Shown piece after piece: positions 9,126 to 17,355 of a stretch of DNA of 64,000 nucleotides. The number at the start of each line of letters is the position of its first letter. Positions within the stretch are counted from its first letter, which is position 1. The stretch lies in the NCBI RefSeq assembly GCF_008297975.1, contig NZ_VLNY01000010.1, positions 1 to 64,000 of the forward strand, written 5' to 3'. Below the pieces are notes generated by a model. That model saw nothing but the letters and a program-made list of their open reading frames with translations, was not told the DNA's origin and did no database searches. Source of the stretch: Antrihabitans cavernicola (GTDB lineage: Bacteria; Actinomycetota; Actinomycetes; Mycobacteriales; Mycobacteriaceae). Made by a program: the position numbers and the translations under genes.

Positions 9126-9944
9126 ATGAGCGGACCGTACGGGCCGACCAACCCAGACGATCAGTGGGCGGGCCCCGGTAAGGACTCCGCTGGCGCCACG
9201 CCGAGCGGTCCTGTCGAGGACAACGCGGACGACGTGACCAAGGTTTTCAACAACCCACCGCAGCCGAGCCAGCCGCAGGCGCCCTATCAGGCTCCCCAGC
9301 CACAACAACCGCAGCCGCAACAGCAGTCGCCGCAGGGCCAGTGGGGGCAGGCACCGCAGCAGCCGAACCAGCAGTGGGGGCAGCAGGCTCCGGCGCAGCA
9401 GCAGTGGGGCCAGCAGGCTCCGCCGCAGGGCCAGTGGGGACAAGCGCCGCAGCAGCCGAACCAGCAATGGGGGCAGCAGGCTCCGGCGCAGCAGCAGTGG
9501 GGCCAGCAGGCTCCGCCGCAGGGCCAGTGGGGACAAGCGCCGCAGCAGCCCAATCAGCAATGGGGCCAGTCGCCGCAGCAGCCGAACCAGCAATGGGGGC
9601 AGCAGCCTGACCCCTTCGCTCAGGCCAAGCCGCAGAAGAAGTCCAAGCTTCCGCTTTTCATCGGCGCCGGCGTCCTCGCGCTGATCGCGATCGCGGTCGT
9701 TCTGTTCTTCGTCCTCGGCAGCAAGGACACCCTCGACCAGAACGCCGCCCAGGAGGGGGTGCAGAAGGTTCTCACCGACTCCTACGGCGCCGAAGACGTC
9801 ACGGACGTCAGCTGCCCGGCCGACCAAGAGGTCAAGAAGGACGCGACCTTCGACTGCACTGTGAAGGTCGGCGGCGACGAGAAGAAGGTCACTGTGAAGT
9901 TCACCGACGACAGTGGCACCTACGAGGTCGGTCGGCCCAACTAG
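9126..9944 (+). CDS. DUF4333 membrane protein with Gln/Pro/Trp-rich repeats
   Basis: The 272-residue protein has three parts. The first ~165 residues are cytoplasmic, low-complexity, and rich in Gln, Pro and Gly with regularly spaced QWGQ. One membrane helix follows (about 179-200, LFIGAGVLALIAIAVVLFFV). The last ~70 residues form an extracytoplasmic DUF4333-like domain with two cysteines in DVSCPADQEV and FDCTVKV that probably form a disulfide. ATG at 9126 follows GGGAGG; a longer frame from TTG at 9096 lacks such a site. The position after helY matches Rv2091c from recall. The function is unknown; the Gln-rich region may bind a partner or form assemblies. Confidence 0.85.
   Translation: MSGPYGPTNPDDQWAGPGKDSAGATPSGPVEDNADDVTKVFNNPPQPSQPQAPYQAPQPQQPQPQQQSPQGQWGQAPQQPNQQWGQQAPAQQQWGQQAPPQGQWGQAPQQPNQQWGQQAPAQQQWGQQAPPQGQWGQAPQQPNQQWGQSPQQPNQQWGQQPDPFAQAKPQKKSKLPLFIGAGVLALIAIAVVLFFVLGSKDTLDQNAAQEGVQKVLTDSYGAEDVTDVSCPADQEVKKDATFDCTVKVGGDEKKVTVKFTDDSGTYEVGRPN
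9357..9542 (+). repeat. Two 93-bp tandem coding repeats
   Basis: Two in-frame copies (9357-9449 and 9450-9542), differing by only a few bases, encode a 31-residue unit starting QQPNQQWGQQAPAQQQWGQQ. A shorter third copy follows from 9543. The low divergence and exact frame retention point to recent expansion by recombination or slippage, so copy number probably varies among strains. Confidence 0.92.
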
Positions 9945-9968
9945 TCAGCGATTGGCCATTGCTGATGC

Positions 9969-10910
9969 TCAGCGCTTGGACATCGCGGCGATCAGTCGCG
10001 ACACCGGGCTGGCAGCATTGAATTCCTCGGCGAGCCGGTCGAGCCTTTCGGGGTCGACCGGCTCGCTGGGGAGAACGTCCGAACGAGAGAACGTCACGTC
10101 GGCGTCGCGCACGGTTCGCACGACCGGTCCGGCAGCATCCAGATAGTCGCTCGCGGCAACGATCTTCGCCCGAACACCCTGCGCCATATCGCTGTCCGGG
10201 TCGGCCACCGCCGCACGAAGACCCGCCAGCGATCCGAACCGCAACATCAACATCGACGCGGTCTTCTCGCCGATACCGGCTACGCCCGGCAAGCCGTCGG
10301 ACGCATCGCCGCGCAGCGTCGCCAAGTCCGCGTATGCATCGCCCGCGTTGTCGAGCGGAACGCCGTATTTCGCGGCAACCTCTGCGGGACCGAACAATTC
10401 GGCCTTCGCCAGGCCGCGGCCCACATAGAGCACCCGCACCGAAACGTCGCCGTCGCCTGCCAGCTGCAACAGATCTCGATCGCCGCTGACGACCACGACG
10501 TCGTCGGACTTCTCCTGGGTTGCCAAGGTGCCCAATACGTCGTCGGCTTCCAGTCCCTCGGCCCCGGCCGTGGCGATTCCGGCCGCTTCCAGCAAGTCCA
10601 TGATCATGCCGACCTGTGGGGTCAGCAGATCGGGAACCTCTTCTGTGTTGGTCGCAGCGCCTTGCGGTGCGAGTCGATGCGTCTTGTACGTCGGGATCGC
10701 GTCGACCCGAAACTTGGGGCGCCAATCGAGGTCCAGACAGACGGCCAAGCGACTGGGGGAGTGCCGTGTGATCAATGACGCCACCATGTCGGTGAAGCCG
10801 CGCGTCGCGTTCACCGATCGGCCGTCGGCAGCCTTGATCGAATCGGGGACTCCGTGAAAGGCCCGGAACCACAGACTTGCACCGTCGAGTAGAAGTAGGG
10901 GTCCGCTCAT
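9969..10910 (-). CDS. 5'-3' exonuclease (PolI N-terminal/FEN family)
   Basis: This 313-residue protein belongs to the metal-dependent FEN/5'-nuclease family that removes RNA primers or flaps. Visible family features are [15 protein letters not shown] at the start, the arginine-rich clamp region around [31 protein letters not shown] and SGDRDLLQL with acidic metal ligands, and a helix-hairpin-helix in [13 protein letters not shown]. It is stand-alone, with no polymerase domain. ATG at complement 10908-10910 gives the conserved N-terminus. It converges on the DUF4333 gene with 24 bases between them. Synteny fits Rv2090. Confidence 0.93.
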   Translation of the reverse strand: MSGPLLLLDGASLWFRAFHGVPDSIKAADGRSVNATRGFTDMVASLITRHSPSRLAVCLDLDWRPKFRVDAIPTYKTHRLAPQGAATNTEEVPDLLTPQVGMIMDLLEAAGIATAGAEGLEADDVLGTLATQEKSDDVVVVSGDRDLLQLAGDGDVSVRVLYVGRGLAKAELFGPAEVAAKYGVPLDNAGDAYADLATLRGDASDGLPGVAGIGEKTASMLMLRFGSLAGLRAAVADPDSDMAQGVRAKIVAASDYLDAAGPVVRTVRDADVTFSRSDVLPSEPVDPERLDRLAEEFNAASPVSRLIAAMSKR

Positions 10911-10964
10911 GGGGACAGCGTAAGGCGCGCCGCAAGAACGAACGGACCCGCCTAGGCTGGGGGC

Positions 10965-12086
10965 ATGGCAGCGACTTCCCGTTTCCCGACCGCCGTCTAC
11001 CAGCATCGCCTGACCCGAGCCGCGGAACTCACGGCCGCCGCCGGTCTCGACGGTTTGCTGATCACGCCGTGCCCCGACCTCCGCTATCTGCTGGGTTCAC
11101 GTGCCGAATCCTTCGAACGCCTGACATGTCTGGTGGTGCCTGCCGACGGCACGAGGCCCTCCGTGGTTGTCCCGACGATGGAGCTGGCCGGATTGGGTGG
11201 CTCCGCTGTCGACGAACTGGGTCTGTCGGTGCTGGACTGGGTCGACGGCACCGATCCGTACCGAATCGCTGCAGGCGTGTTGACCTCGCCCGCGCGCACC
11301 GCCGTGACGGACGCGATGCCCGCGCTGCATCTGATCCCGCTCACCGGCACGCTCGGCACCCTGCCGGTCCTGGCGACATCGGTCCTGCGGGAGTTGCGAA
11401 TGATCAAGGACGACAGCGAGATCGAGGCGCTGCGCCGAGCGGGTCAGGCAATCGACCGGGTGCACGCACGGATGGGCGAGTGGCTGAAGGCGGGACGCAC
11501 CGAGGCGGAGGTCGGTGCCGACATCGCGGCAGCGATCGTCGCGGAGGGCCATACCGAAGCGGCGTTCGTCATCGTCGGGGCAGGCGCGCACGGTGCGGAC
11601 CCGCACCACGAGTTGTCGGATCGGACCATCGAAGCCGGTGACGTGGTGGTCGTCGATATCGGCGGCCCGGTGGAGCCCGGCTACAACTCGGACTCGACGC
11701 GGACCTACGCCGTCGGCGAGCCCGCGGCAGGGGTCGCCGAACGCTTCGCCGTCCTCGAGCGCGCTCAAGCCACAGCCGTCGCGGCGGTCCGTCCGGGTGT
11801 CAGCGCGGCTTCTGTCGATGCCGCCGCCCGCGACATCATCACCGACGCCGGGTTCGGCGAAGCATTCATCCATCGCACCGGCCACGGCATCGGTCTCTCG
11901 GTCCACGAAGAGCCGTACATCACGCTCGGAAATGCCACCCAGCTGGCACCCGGCATGGCGTTCAGCATCGAACCCGGGATCTATTTCGCCGGCGAGTGGG
12001 GCGCGCGGATCGAGGACATCGTCGTCGTGACGGCAGACGGCTGTGAGTCGATGAACAATCAGCCGCACGGATTGACGGTTCTCTGA
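10965..12086 (+). CDS. pepE: M24 family Xaa-Pro peptidase (PepE/PepQ-like)
   Basis: The 373-residue protein is a creatinase/prolidase-type metallopeptidase that probably cleaves Xaa-Pro bonds in cytoplasmic peptides. Residues 1-130 form the non-catalytic domain. The pita-bread catalytic domain keeps all five metal ligands in order: Asp in VVVDIGGP, Asp in NSDSTRTY, His in [15 protein letters not shown], Glu in SIEPGIYF and Glu in [13 protein letters not shown] at 10965 is read divergently from the exonuclease gene, with 54 bases between the two starts. It matches Rv2089c in length and position from recall. Confidence 0.92.
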   Translation: MAATSRFPTAVYQHRLTRAAELTAAAGLDGLLITPCPDLRYLLGSRAESFERLTCLVVPADGTRPSVVVPTMELAGLGGSAVDELGLSVLDWVDGTDPYRIAAGVLTSPARTAVTDAMPALHLIPLTGTLGTLPVLATSVLRELRMIKDDSEIEALRRAGQAIDRVHARMGEWLKAGRTEAEVGADIAAAIVAEGHTEAAFVIVGAGAHGADPHHELSDRTIEAGDVVVVDIGGPVEPGYNSDSTRTYAVGEPAAGVAERFAVLERAQATAVAAVRPGVSAASVDAAARDIITDAGFGEAFIHRTGHGIGLSVHEEPYITLGNATQLAPGMAFSIEPGIYFAGEWGARIEDIVVVTADGCESMNNQPHGLTVL

Positions 12087-12087
12087 C

Positions 12088-12483
12088 TCACAGTCGTGAG
12101 CTGGCGAGCACCTTGGTCACGTCGATCTCGATGACCACGCGCTTCGGATTGACGCGTGGCTGCCGATAGCGGACGGCGTAACGCTGCTCGGCGTCGGCGA
12201 CCGCCGCAGGCTCGGTGCGCACCGTTGCCGGGCCCTCGAAGGTGATCCACCGGGCGCCGTCGACCTGGCTGACCGCGGCGTATCCGCCGCGCTCGGCATT
12301 GAGCGCCTTCTGAGTTCCGCCACTGGTGATCACGCGCGCCTTGCCGTTCTCCGCGTCCCAGGTGAATCCGACGGCGACGACGTGGGGCGTGCCGTCGCGT
12401 CGCAGCGTGGTCAGCGTCGCGAGGTGACGTTCCCGCACGAACTCCAGCGCGAGGTCGGTCAGGCGATCGGGGGTGGTGGGCAT
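12088..12483 (-). CDS. Rv2074-like F420-binding FDOR-family protein
   Basis: The 131-residue product is a split-barrel flavin/deazaflavin oxidoreductase. It closely resembles M. tuberculosis Rv2074, which has been reported to reduce biliverdin with reduced F420. Shared segments include [30 protein letters not shown] and NPKRVVIEI. Start ATG is complement 12481-12483. Its stop is one base past the M24 gene stop (tail-to-tail), and its start lies 30 bases from the divergent SDR start. The biliverdin activity is established for the relative, not shown here. Confidence 0.88.
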   Translation of the reverse strand: MPTTPDRLTDLALEFVRERHLATLTTLRRDGTPHVVAVGFTWDAENGKARVITSGGTQKALNAERGGYAAVSQVDGARWITFEGPATVRTEPAAVADAEQRYAVRYRQPRVNPKRVVIEIDVTKVLASSRL

Positions 12484-12513
12484 GTCTCGACGGTAGTCGA
12501 GCACACTGGTGCC

Positions 12514-13275
12514 GTGGCTGGGAGTGCGAACGAACTGGCGCAGGGCGCGGTCCTGCTGTTGGGTGGCCGAAGCGAAATCGGACTCGAGATCGCCGATCGG
12601 CTCGCACCCGGGCGCGAGGTGATTCTGGCGGCGCGGCGAAGCGACCAGCTCGAGCACGAGCGACAACGCCTGATCGCGGCTGGTGCCACCGCCGTCCACA
12701 CCGTCGAGTTCGACGCCGACGCGGTCGACGGGCACGGGCAGATTCTGTCGACCGTTGCACGCGAGCACGGCCCGATCGGAATTGCGGTGGTGGCGTTCGG
12801 CATCCTCGGTGATCAAGCTCGAGCCGAACGCGATGCCGCCCACGCCGTTGCGGTCGTCCATACCGACTTCGTAGCTCAGGTCAGCGTGTTGACCCATCTG
12901 GCGAACCTTCTTCGTGCACAGGGGTTTGGGCAGCTGGTGGTCTTCAGCTCCATCGCCGGCGTGCGGGTCCGGCGCGCCAACTACGTCTACGGCTCGGCAA
13001 AGGCCGGCCTCGACGGTTTTGCGAGTGGTCTCACGGATGCGTTGCACGGCAGTGGAGTTCACCTGATGCTGGTGCGGTCCGGTTTCGTCATCGGACGCAT
13101 GACCGAAGGCATGAAGCCTGCACCCATGTCGAGCACGCCCGATCACGTTGCCGACGCCGTTGTCCGTGGACTGGCCCGCCGGTCCAGGACAATCGCGGTT
13201 CCGGAGCGACTGCGCGTGCTGTTTTTCGCCACTCGGTTGATTCCAACGCCGATCTGGCGGCGAATGCCGCGATGA
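12514..13275 (+). CDS. DprE2-like short-chain dehydrogenase/reductase
   Basis: This 253-residue SDR has an N-terminal Rossmann segment ([17 protein letters not shown]), the catalytic Ser in VVFSSIAGV and the Tyr-x-x-x-Lys in YVYGSAKAG. The stretch around [20 protein letters not shown] and the C-terminal IWRRMPR strongly resemble DprE2, which makes decaprenyl-phospho-arabinose for the cell wall. No DprE1 partner is adjacent. The position between an Rv2074-like gene and cobL matches Rv2073c, a DprE2 paralogue of unknown substrate. GTG at 12514 is chosen for the short leader; a longer frame exists upstream. Its stop overlaps the cobL start (ATGA). Confidence 0.86.
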   Translation: MAGSANELAQGAVLLLGGRSEIGLEIADRLAPGREVILAARRSDQLEHERQRLIAAGATAVHTVEFDADAVDGHGQILSTVAREHGPIGIAVVAFGILGDQARAERDAAHAVAVVHTDFVAQVSVLTHLANLLRAQGFGQLVVFSSIAGVRVRRANYVYGSAKAGLDGFASGLTDALHGSGVHLMLVRSGFVIGRMTEGMKPAPMSSTPDHVADAVVRGLARRSRTIAVPERLRVLFFATRLIPTPIWRRMPR

Positions 13276-14474
13276 CCGAGAAAGTGGTAGTCGTCGGCAT
13301 CGGCGCCGACGGCTGGGATGGCTTGACTTCGGTTGCTCGACACGCGATCTCAGCCTGTGACGTTCTGCTCGGCTCGTGCCGGCAGCTGGATCTGGTTCCG
13401 GCCGGTGATCACGAGCGCGTCCCGTGGCCGAGTCCACTGCTGCCGGCTCTTGCCGGCCTGTTCGAGGGCTACGCCGATCGCAAGCTGTGCGTGTTGGCGA
13501 GCGGCGACCCGATGTTTCACGGAATCGGCGTCAGTCTGGCGAAGCTGTTGGGGCCGCAGCGACTCCACGTGATTCCGCAGCCGTCGTCGGCATCGTTGGC
13601 ATGTGCTCGGTTGGCCTGGCCGCTCGCGGAGACACCGGTCGTGAGCCTGGTGAACCGGCAGGTGGAGACGTTGCTCCCTGCGCTGATGGACGATGCCCGT
13701 CTGCTGGTGCTGAGCAACAACGGCCAGACACCCGCCGAGGTGGCACACCTGTTGAGTGCCAACGGATACGGCCGATCAGTCCTGCGTGTCCTCGAGCAAC
13801 TCGGTGGACCGTCCGAACGGCAGCTCGATGCCGTCGCAGTGGAGTGGGCACACCATCGCGTGGACGCCTTGAACATCATCGCCATCGAATGCATTGCGGA
13901 TCCGACTGCCATCCGGCTGACCCGCGGACCCGGCCTCCCCGATCACGTGTACGGCGGCGATGGCCAACTGACCAAGTCGGAGATGCGTGCGCTGTCCGTG
14001 GCCGCGCTCGCACCTGCACCCGGTGAACTGCTGTGGGATGTCGGCGGCGGGTCGGGCAGCATCGCCATCGAATGGTCGCGCTCGCATCCACGGTGCCGCG
14101 CGATTGCGTTCGAGCGCAAGGCCGACCGATCGGAACAGATTCTTGCCAACGCCCGCGCGTTGGGGGTCCCCACCGTTCGGGTGTTGGGTGCAGCACCTGC
14201 CGCGCTCGGCGAAGCGGAGACTCCGAACGCCATATTCGTCGGTGGCGGTCTGACCGATTCCGGCCTGCTCGACGAATGCTGGTCCAGGTTGCCCGCGGGT
14301 GGCAGGCTGGTCGCCAATTCGGTGACAGCCGAGTCGGACTCGGTACTGCTGGACTGGGCAGGCCGCCACGGCGGATCGCTGCGACGGTTCCAGATCTATC
14401 GTGCGGAACCGCTCGGGCGCTTCACGTCATGGCGACCCCACCTGCCGGTCACCCAGTGGTGCGTCTCGAAATAG
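13272..14474 (+). CDS. cobL: Precorrin-6Y C5,15-methyltransferase (decarboxylating) CobL
   Basis: CobL methylates C5 and C15 of precorrin-6B (6Y) and removes the acetate carboxyl, giving precorrin-8X in aerobic cobalamin synthesis. The 400 residues comprise an N-terminal CbiE-like tetrapyrrole methylase domain (about 1-205, with [12 protein letters not shown]) and a C-terminal CbiT-like Rossmann methyltransferase (about 215-395, with LTKSEMRAL and [14 protein letters not shown]). It overlaps the upstream SDR by four bases. cobM, expected between cobL and cobK in related genomes, is absent. Confidence 0.95.
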   Translation: MTEKVVVVGIGADGWDGLTSVARHAISACDVLLGSCRQLDLVPAGDHERVPWPSPLLPALAGLFEGYADRKLCVLASGDPMFHGIGVSLAKLLGPQRLHVIPQPSSASLACARLAWPLAETPVVSLVNRQVETLLPALMDDARLLVLSNNGQTPAEVAHLLSANGYGRSVLRVLEQLGGPSERQLDAVAVEWAHHRVDALNIIAIECIADPTAIRLTRGPGLPDHVYGGDGQLTKSEMRALSVAALAPAPGELLWDVGGGSGSIAIEWSRSHPRCRAIAFERKADRSEQILANARALGVPTVRVLGAAPAALGEAETPNAIFVGGGLTDSGLLDECWSRLPAGGRLVANSVTAESDSVLLDWAGRHGGSLRRFQIYRAEPLGRFTSWRPHLPVTQWCVSK

Positions 14475-14500
14475 AAAATTTCGTTACTTTTGCTCGGAAA

Positions 14501-14538
14501 GTCCGGATTTTCGACGGTACTCTCAGAACATTCCGGAC
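14501..14538. promoter_or_regulatory. Inverted repeat upstream of secreted-protein gene
   Basis: GTCCGGA (14501-14507) and TCCGGAC (14532-14538) form a perfect 7-bp inverted repeat separated by 24 bases. They lie in the relatively AT-rich 92-bp gap between cobL and the secreted protein gene. This gap probably holds an independent promoter for the downstream gene. Whether the repeat is an operator or a leader hairpin is not resolved. Confidence 0.35.
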
Positions 14539-14566
14539 AGTGGGGCCGGCGACAAGGGGAGCACGA

Positions 14567-15142
14567 ATGCACATCAGGAAGTTTGCCGCAGTCGCGGTGA
14601 TGGCCATCGCAGCAGTGGGGATTACTGCGGGTACCGCGAACGCTCAGCCCGCCGAGTTGGCACCGCCGGCCGTTGCGGGCGTCGACCACGGCATCGCGTA
14701 CAAGACGCTGCTGACCGACGCGGGCAAGGCGGTGACCACGACGATCGATGCGGGCACCTTCTCGCTGAGCAGGGACGCATCCAGCGTCACTCTGGCAGAC
14801 AAGAACGGCGGCGTGGTCGCTCAGATTCCGCTGACGTTCCAAGTGGCCGATCGTCAGGTTTCCGCCGTTCCGACCATCGACCCCAGCGGTCAGAGTCTGA
14901 CGCTGACGCCGACCCACGTTGCGCTGCAGGACATCGGGTCGCAGCAGTGGTTCTTCGGCGAGCTGCAGCGGGCATCGACAGGTGCGCTCGTCGGCGCTCT
15001 TATCGGTGCAGCGATTGGCGTCATTTTTCTTGGAATTGGCTTCATCCCTGGCGGTTTGATCGGTGCGGGTATCGGTTTGCTCGTCGCGGGTGGCCAGCCG
15101 CTGATCGACTCGGGCTTCGCGTACTTCGGCGGCCAGCCCTGA
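14567..15142 (+). CDS. Secreted protein with glycine-rich hydrophobic C-terminus, unknown function
   Basis: I do not recognise a characterised family. The 191-residue product has a clear Sec signal peptide (MHIRKFAAVAVMAIAAVG, cleavage likely after TANA). A ~100-residue soluble region of alternating short strands follows (GIAYKTLLTDAGKAVTTTID). The C-terminal ~45 residues have Gly/Ala-zipper-like repeats (GALIGAAIGVIFLGIG) able to enter a membrane. AAGGGGA precedes ATG 14567 by seven bases. It interrupts the usual cobL-cobM-cobK order and has its own leader, so it is probably unrelated to cobalamin. Similar secreted proteins are common in Rhodococcus and Nocardia. Confidence 0.8.
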   Translation: MHIRKFAAVAVMAIAAVGITAGTANAQPAELAPPAVAGVDHGIAYKTLLTDAGKAVTTTIDAGTFSLSRDASSVTLADKNGGVVAQIPLTFQVADRQVSAVPTIDPSGQSLTLTPTHVALQDIGSQQWFFGELQRASTGALVGALIGAAIGVIFLGIGFIPGGLIGAGIGLLVAGGQPLIDSGFAYFGGQP

Positions 15143-15152
15143 TTCACGCTGG

Positions 15153-15902
15153 GTGCCCGTGCGGGCACTGATTCTCGGCGGTACCGGGGAAGCCCGGTCG
15201 CTTGCCACAACACTTGCCGGCGAGCGGGGACTCGAGATCGTGTCCTCGCTCGCCGGACGTGTGCGCGCACCGCAGTTGCCCCCGGGTGAAGTTCGCATCG
15301 GCGGCTTCGGTGGTACCGCCGGGCTACAGGAGTGGCTGCGAGACAACGCAATCGACGTCGTTGTCGACGCGACGCACCCGTTCGCGGCGCAGGTGACCCA
15401 GCACAGCGTCGACGCAGCAGCGGAATTGGGTTTGCCGATCGTGGTGCTGCGACGGTCGCCTTGGATCGAGGACGCGGGCGACCGGTGGGCGCACGTCCCC
15501 TCGGTGGCGGCGGCGGTGGACGCACTTCCCGGCCTCGGCACTCGTGTCTTCTCGACCATCGGTCGGCAAAGCGTCGCAGCCTTCGTCGATGCAGCCGATA
15601 TCTGGTTCCTCATCCGTGCCATCGATCCGCCGGACGGGCCACTACCGCCGAATGCCGAACTGCTGCTCGAGCGTGGGCCGTTCGATGTCCAACATGAAGC
15701 CGAGCTGCTGGACCGGCACCGGATCGATCTGTTGCTCACGAAGAACAGCGGCGGCGATCAGACGGTGGCCAAGCTCAGCGCTGCCCGGGCCGCGGGGGTA
15801 CGCGTGCTCATGATCGATCGCCCGCCGCTTCCTGCAGGCGTCGAGACGGTCGAGTCTGTCGCGGCCGCGCACGAGTGGTTGCGCCGCCTGTTAGCGTCGT
15901 GA
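15153..15902 (+). CDS. cobK: Precorrin-6A reductase CobK
   Basis: CobK reduces precorrin-6A (6X) to 6B with NADPH, upstream of CobL. The 249-residue protein starts with the nucleotide-binding strand RALILGGTGEA and contains IDVVVDATHPFAAQVT, FSTIGRQSV and LLTKNSGGDQT, all typical of the CobK/CbiJ family. GTG at 15153 is used; GTG at 15159 is an alternative two codons in. It lies 10 bases after the secreted-protein gene and 2 bases before the next start. Confidence 0.94.
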   Translation: MPVRALILGGTGEARSLATTLAGERGLEIVSSLAGRVRAPQLPPGEVRIGGFGGTAGLQEWLRDNAIDVVVDATHPFAAQVTQHSVDAAAELGLPIVVLRRSPWIEDAGDRWAHVPSVAAAVDALPGLGTRVFSTIGRQSVAAFVDAADIWFLIRAIDPPDGPLPPNAELLLERGPFDVQHEAELLDRHRIDLLLTKNSGGDQTVAKLSAARAAGVRVLMIDRPPLPAGVETVESVAAAHEWLRRLLAS

Positions 15903-15904
15903 TC

Positions 15905-16741
15905 ATGGCAATTCGGCGGGCCTCGAACAGCTCGATTCGCAGGGTGTTGCTGCTGGTTGTGCTGACTATGGCGCTCGGCACAACTTTTGGCATCGGCGAG
16001 GCTGCCGCAGCCCCGGCGAAGCCGACCGTGGTGCTGGTCCACGGCGCGTTTGCCGACGCGAGCAGTTGGGACGGCGTTGCTGCCCAGCTCCGCGCTCAGG
16101 GCTATCCGGTGCTCACCCCGGACAACCCGTTGCGTGGACCATCGAACGATGCCGCGGTGATCAAGCGAGTGCTCGACGGGATCTCGGGTCCTGTTGTGCT
16201 GGTGGGTCATTCGTACGGCGGCGAGGTCATCACCAACGCCGCGCGCAACACGCCGAACGTCAAGGCGCTGGTCTACGTGTCCGCGATCGCGCCCGCGCAG
16301 GGAGAACCCGGTCAGCTCACCATCGACCCGATTCGCTACCCCGGAAGTGAACTGTTGCCGCCCGTCCTGCTGCCGAAGATCGTCGACGATCCGCAAGGTC
16401 CAGCGGGCAAGAATCTGGACGTCTACATCGCGCCGGATCGCTTCCGCGAAGCGTTCGCCGCCGACGTTCCTGCCGACAAGGCGGCCGAGATGGCCGCTCG
16501 GCAGAAGTCGCTGGCGCTCGCGGCGAACCTCGAGCCGAGTGGTCCGCCGGCCTACGAGAACCATCCCAGTTGGTGGCTGTTGCCGACCGAGGACAAGGCA
16601 GTGCCACCGTCGGCACAGCGTGCGATGGCGGCCAGAGCCCATTCGAAGGTCACCGAGATCGCCGGCTCGCACGCCATCCTGGTGTCGCACCCGGAGGCAG
16701 TGACCGCGTTGGTCGACGCGGCGGACGCCGCTACCCCCTAG
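15905..16741 (+). CDS. Exported alpha/beta-hydrolase
   Basis: The 278-residue product has an N-terminal signal sequence (basic start, hydrophobic core VLLLVVLTMALG, likely cleavage near EAAAA). An alpha/beta-hydrolase fold follows: VVLVHGAFADASSW gives the oxyanion strand, VLVGHSYGG carries the nucleophile at about Ser103, and IAGSHAILVSHPEAV near the C-terminus holds the likely catalytic His. The closest general group is the AB-hydrolase_6/MenH-like 'signal peptide protein' esterases. The substrate is unknown. It starts two bases after cobK and its TAG stop overlaps the convergent SanA-like gene by four bases. Confidence 0.85.
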   Translation: MAIRRASNSSIRRVLLLVVLTMALGTTFGIGEAAAAPAKPTVVLVHGAFADASSWDGVAAQLRAQGYPVLTPDNPLRGPSNDAAVIKRVLDGISGPVVLVGHSYGGEVITNAARNTPNVKALVYVSAIAPAQGEPGQLTIDPIRYPGSELLPPVLLPKIVDDPQGPAGKNLDVYIAPDRFREAFAADVPADKAAEMAARQKSLALAANLEPSGPPAYENHPSWWLLPTEDKAVPPSAQRAMAARAHSKVTEIAGSHAILVSHPEAVTALVDAADAATP

Positions 16742-17355
16742 CCGACAGCAGGCCGCGGTCGCAGAGCGAGATCGAGAATTGCCTTCGGCTCAGACAGCAA
16801 CCACTCCCGAGCCAAGTTCTTGGCGAGGGTGATTCTGCGGCAATCGCATTCGGCTTCCACTCCGGCCGCATCGATCCCGATCGCACCGCAGAGCGCAAGC
16901 GACCGCGACAGGTGGAATCGTTGCGTCACCACCAGGGCACGCTCGATGCCGAACTTCTCCGAGGCGCGAACGATCGAGTCGTAGGTGCACACGCCGTACG
17001 GATCTTCGACTATCCGGTCGCGGGGGACACCACGTTCGATCAAGTACTGCGTCATCGCCGCGATCTCGTCGCCGGATGTGCCGTTGCCGTCGCCTGATAC
17101 CAGCACCGTCTGCGCCTTGCCTGCCTCGATCAGGGCAGCGGTGGTGTCGAGTCGGCCCGCCAACATCGGCATCGGGCGTCCGTTGTCGATCCGCGCGCCG
17201 AGCACGATCGCCACAGGTGCGCTGGGCGCGCTGTCGACGGTGTGGATCCGGCCGCGCGCAGCAGCCTTGACGGCAATGTTTGCGCCGACGACTCCGGCGC
17301 CGATGACCCCAGCCACGCCCAGACCCGCAGCGACGGCAAGACAGCGGCCGAGCAC
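16738..17355 (-). CDS. SanA/YdcF family (DUF218) envelope protein
   Basis: The 205-residue protein has an N-terminal membrane anchor (about residues 4-30, Gly/Ala/Val-rich). A DUF218/SanA domain follows with the hallmark VAIVLGARIDNGRPMPML, VLVSGDGNG, DRIVEDPYGVCTYDS and ALVVTQRFHLSRS. E. coli SanA and ElyC relatives affect envelope barrier and peptidoglycan/lipid-carrier metabolism; the biochemical role is unsettled. The GTG start overlaps the cobIJ stop (TAGTG), so it is likely co-translated as the last gene of the cobG-cobH-cobIJ operon although nothing links it to cobalamin. Confidence 0.87.
   Translation of the reverse strand: MLGRCLAVAAGLGVAGVIGAGVVGANIAVKAAARGRIHTVDSAPSAPVAIVLGARIDNGRPMPMLAGRLDTTAALIEAGKAQTVLVSGDGNGTSGDEIAAMTQYLIERGVPRDRIVEDPYGVCTYDSIVRASEKFGIERALVVTQRFHLSRSLALCGAIGIDAAGVEAECDCRRITLAKNLAREWLLSEPKAILDLALRPRPAVG

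Noticed and set aside
12088..13437. A longer minus-strand start (to 13437) for the F420-family gene
   Set aside because: The extra N-terminal part is antisense to the SDR gene and has no homology; the protein family begins at complement 12483.
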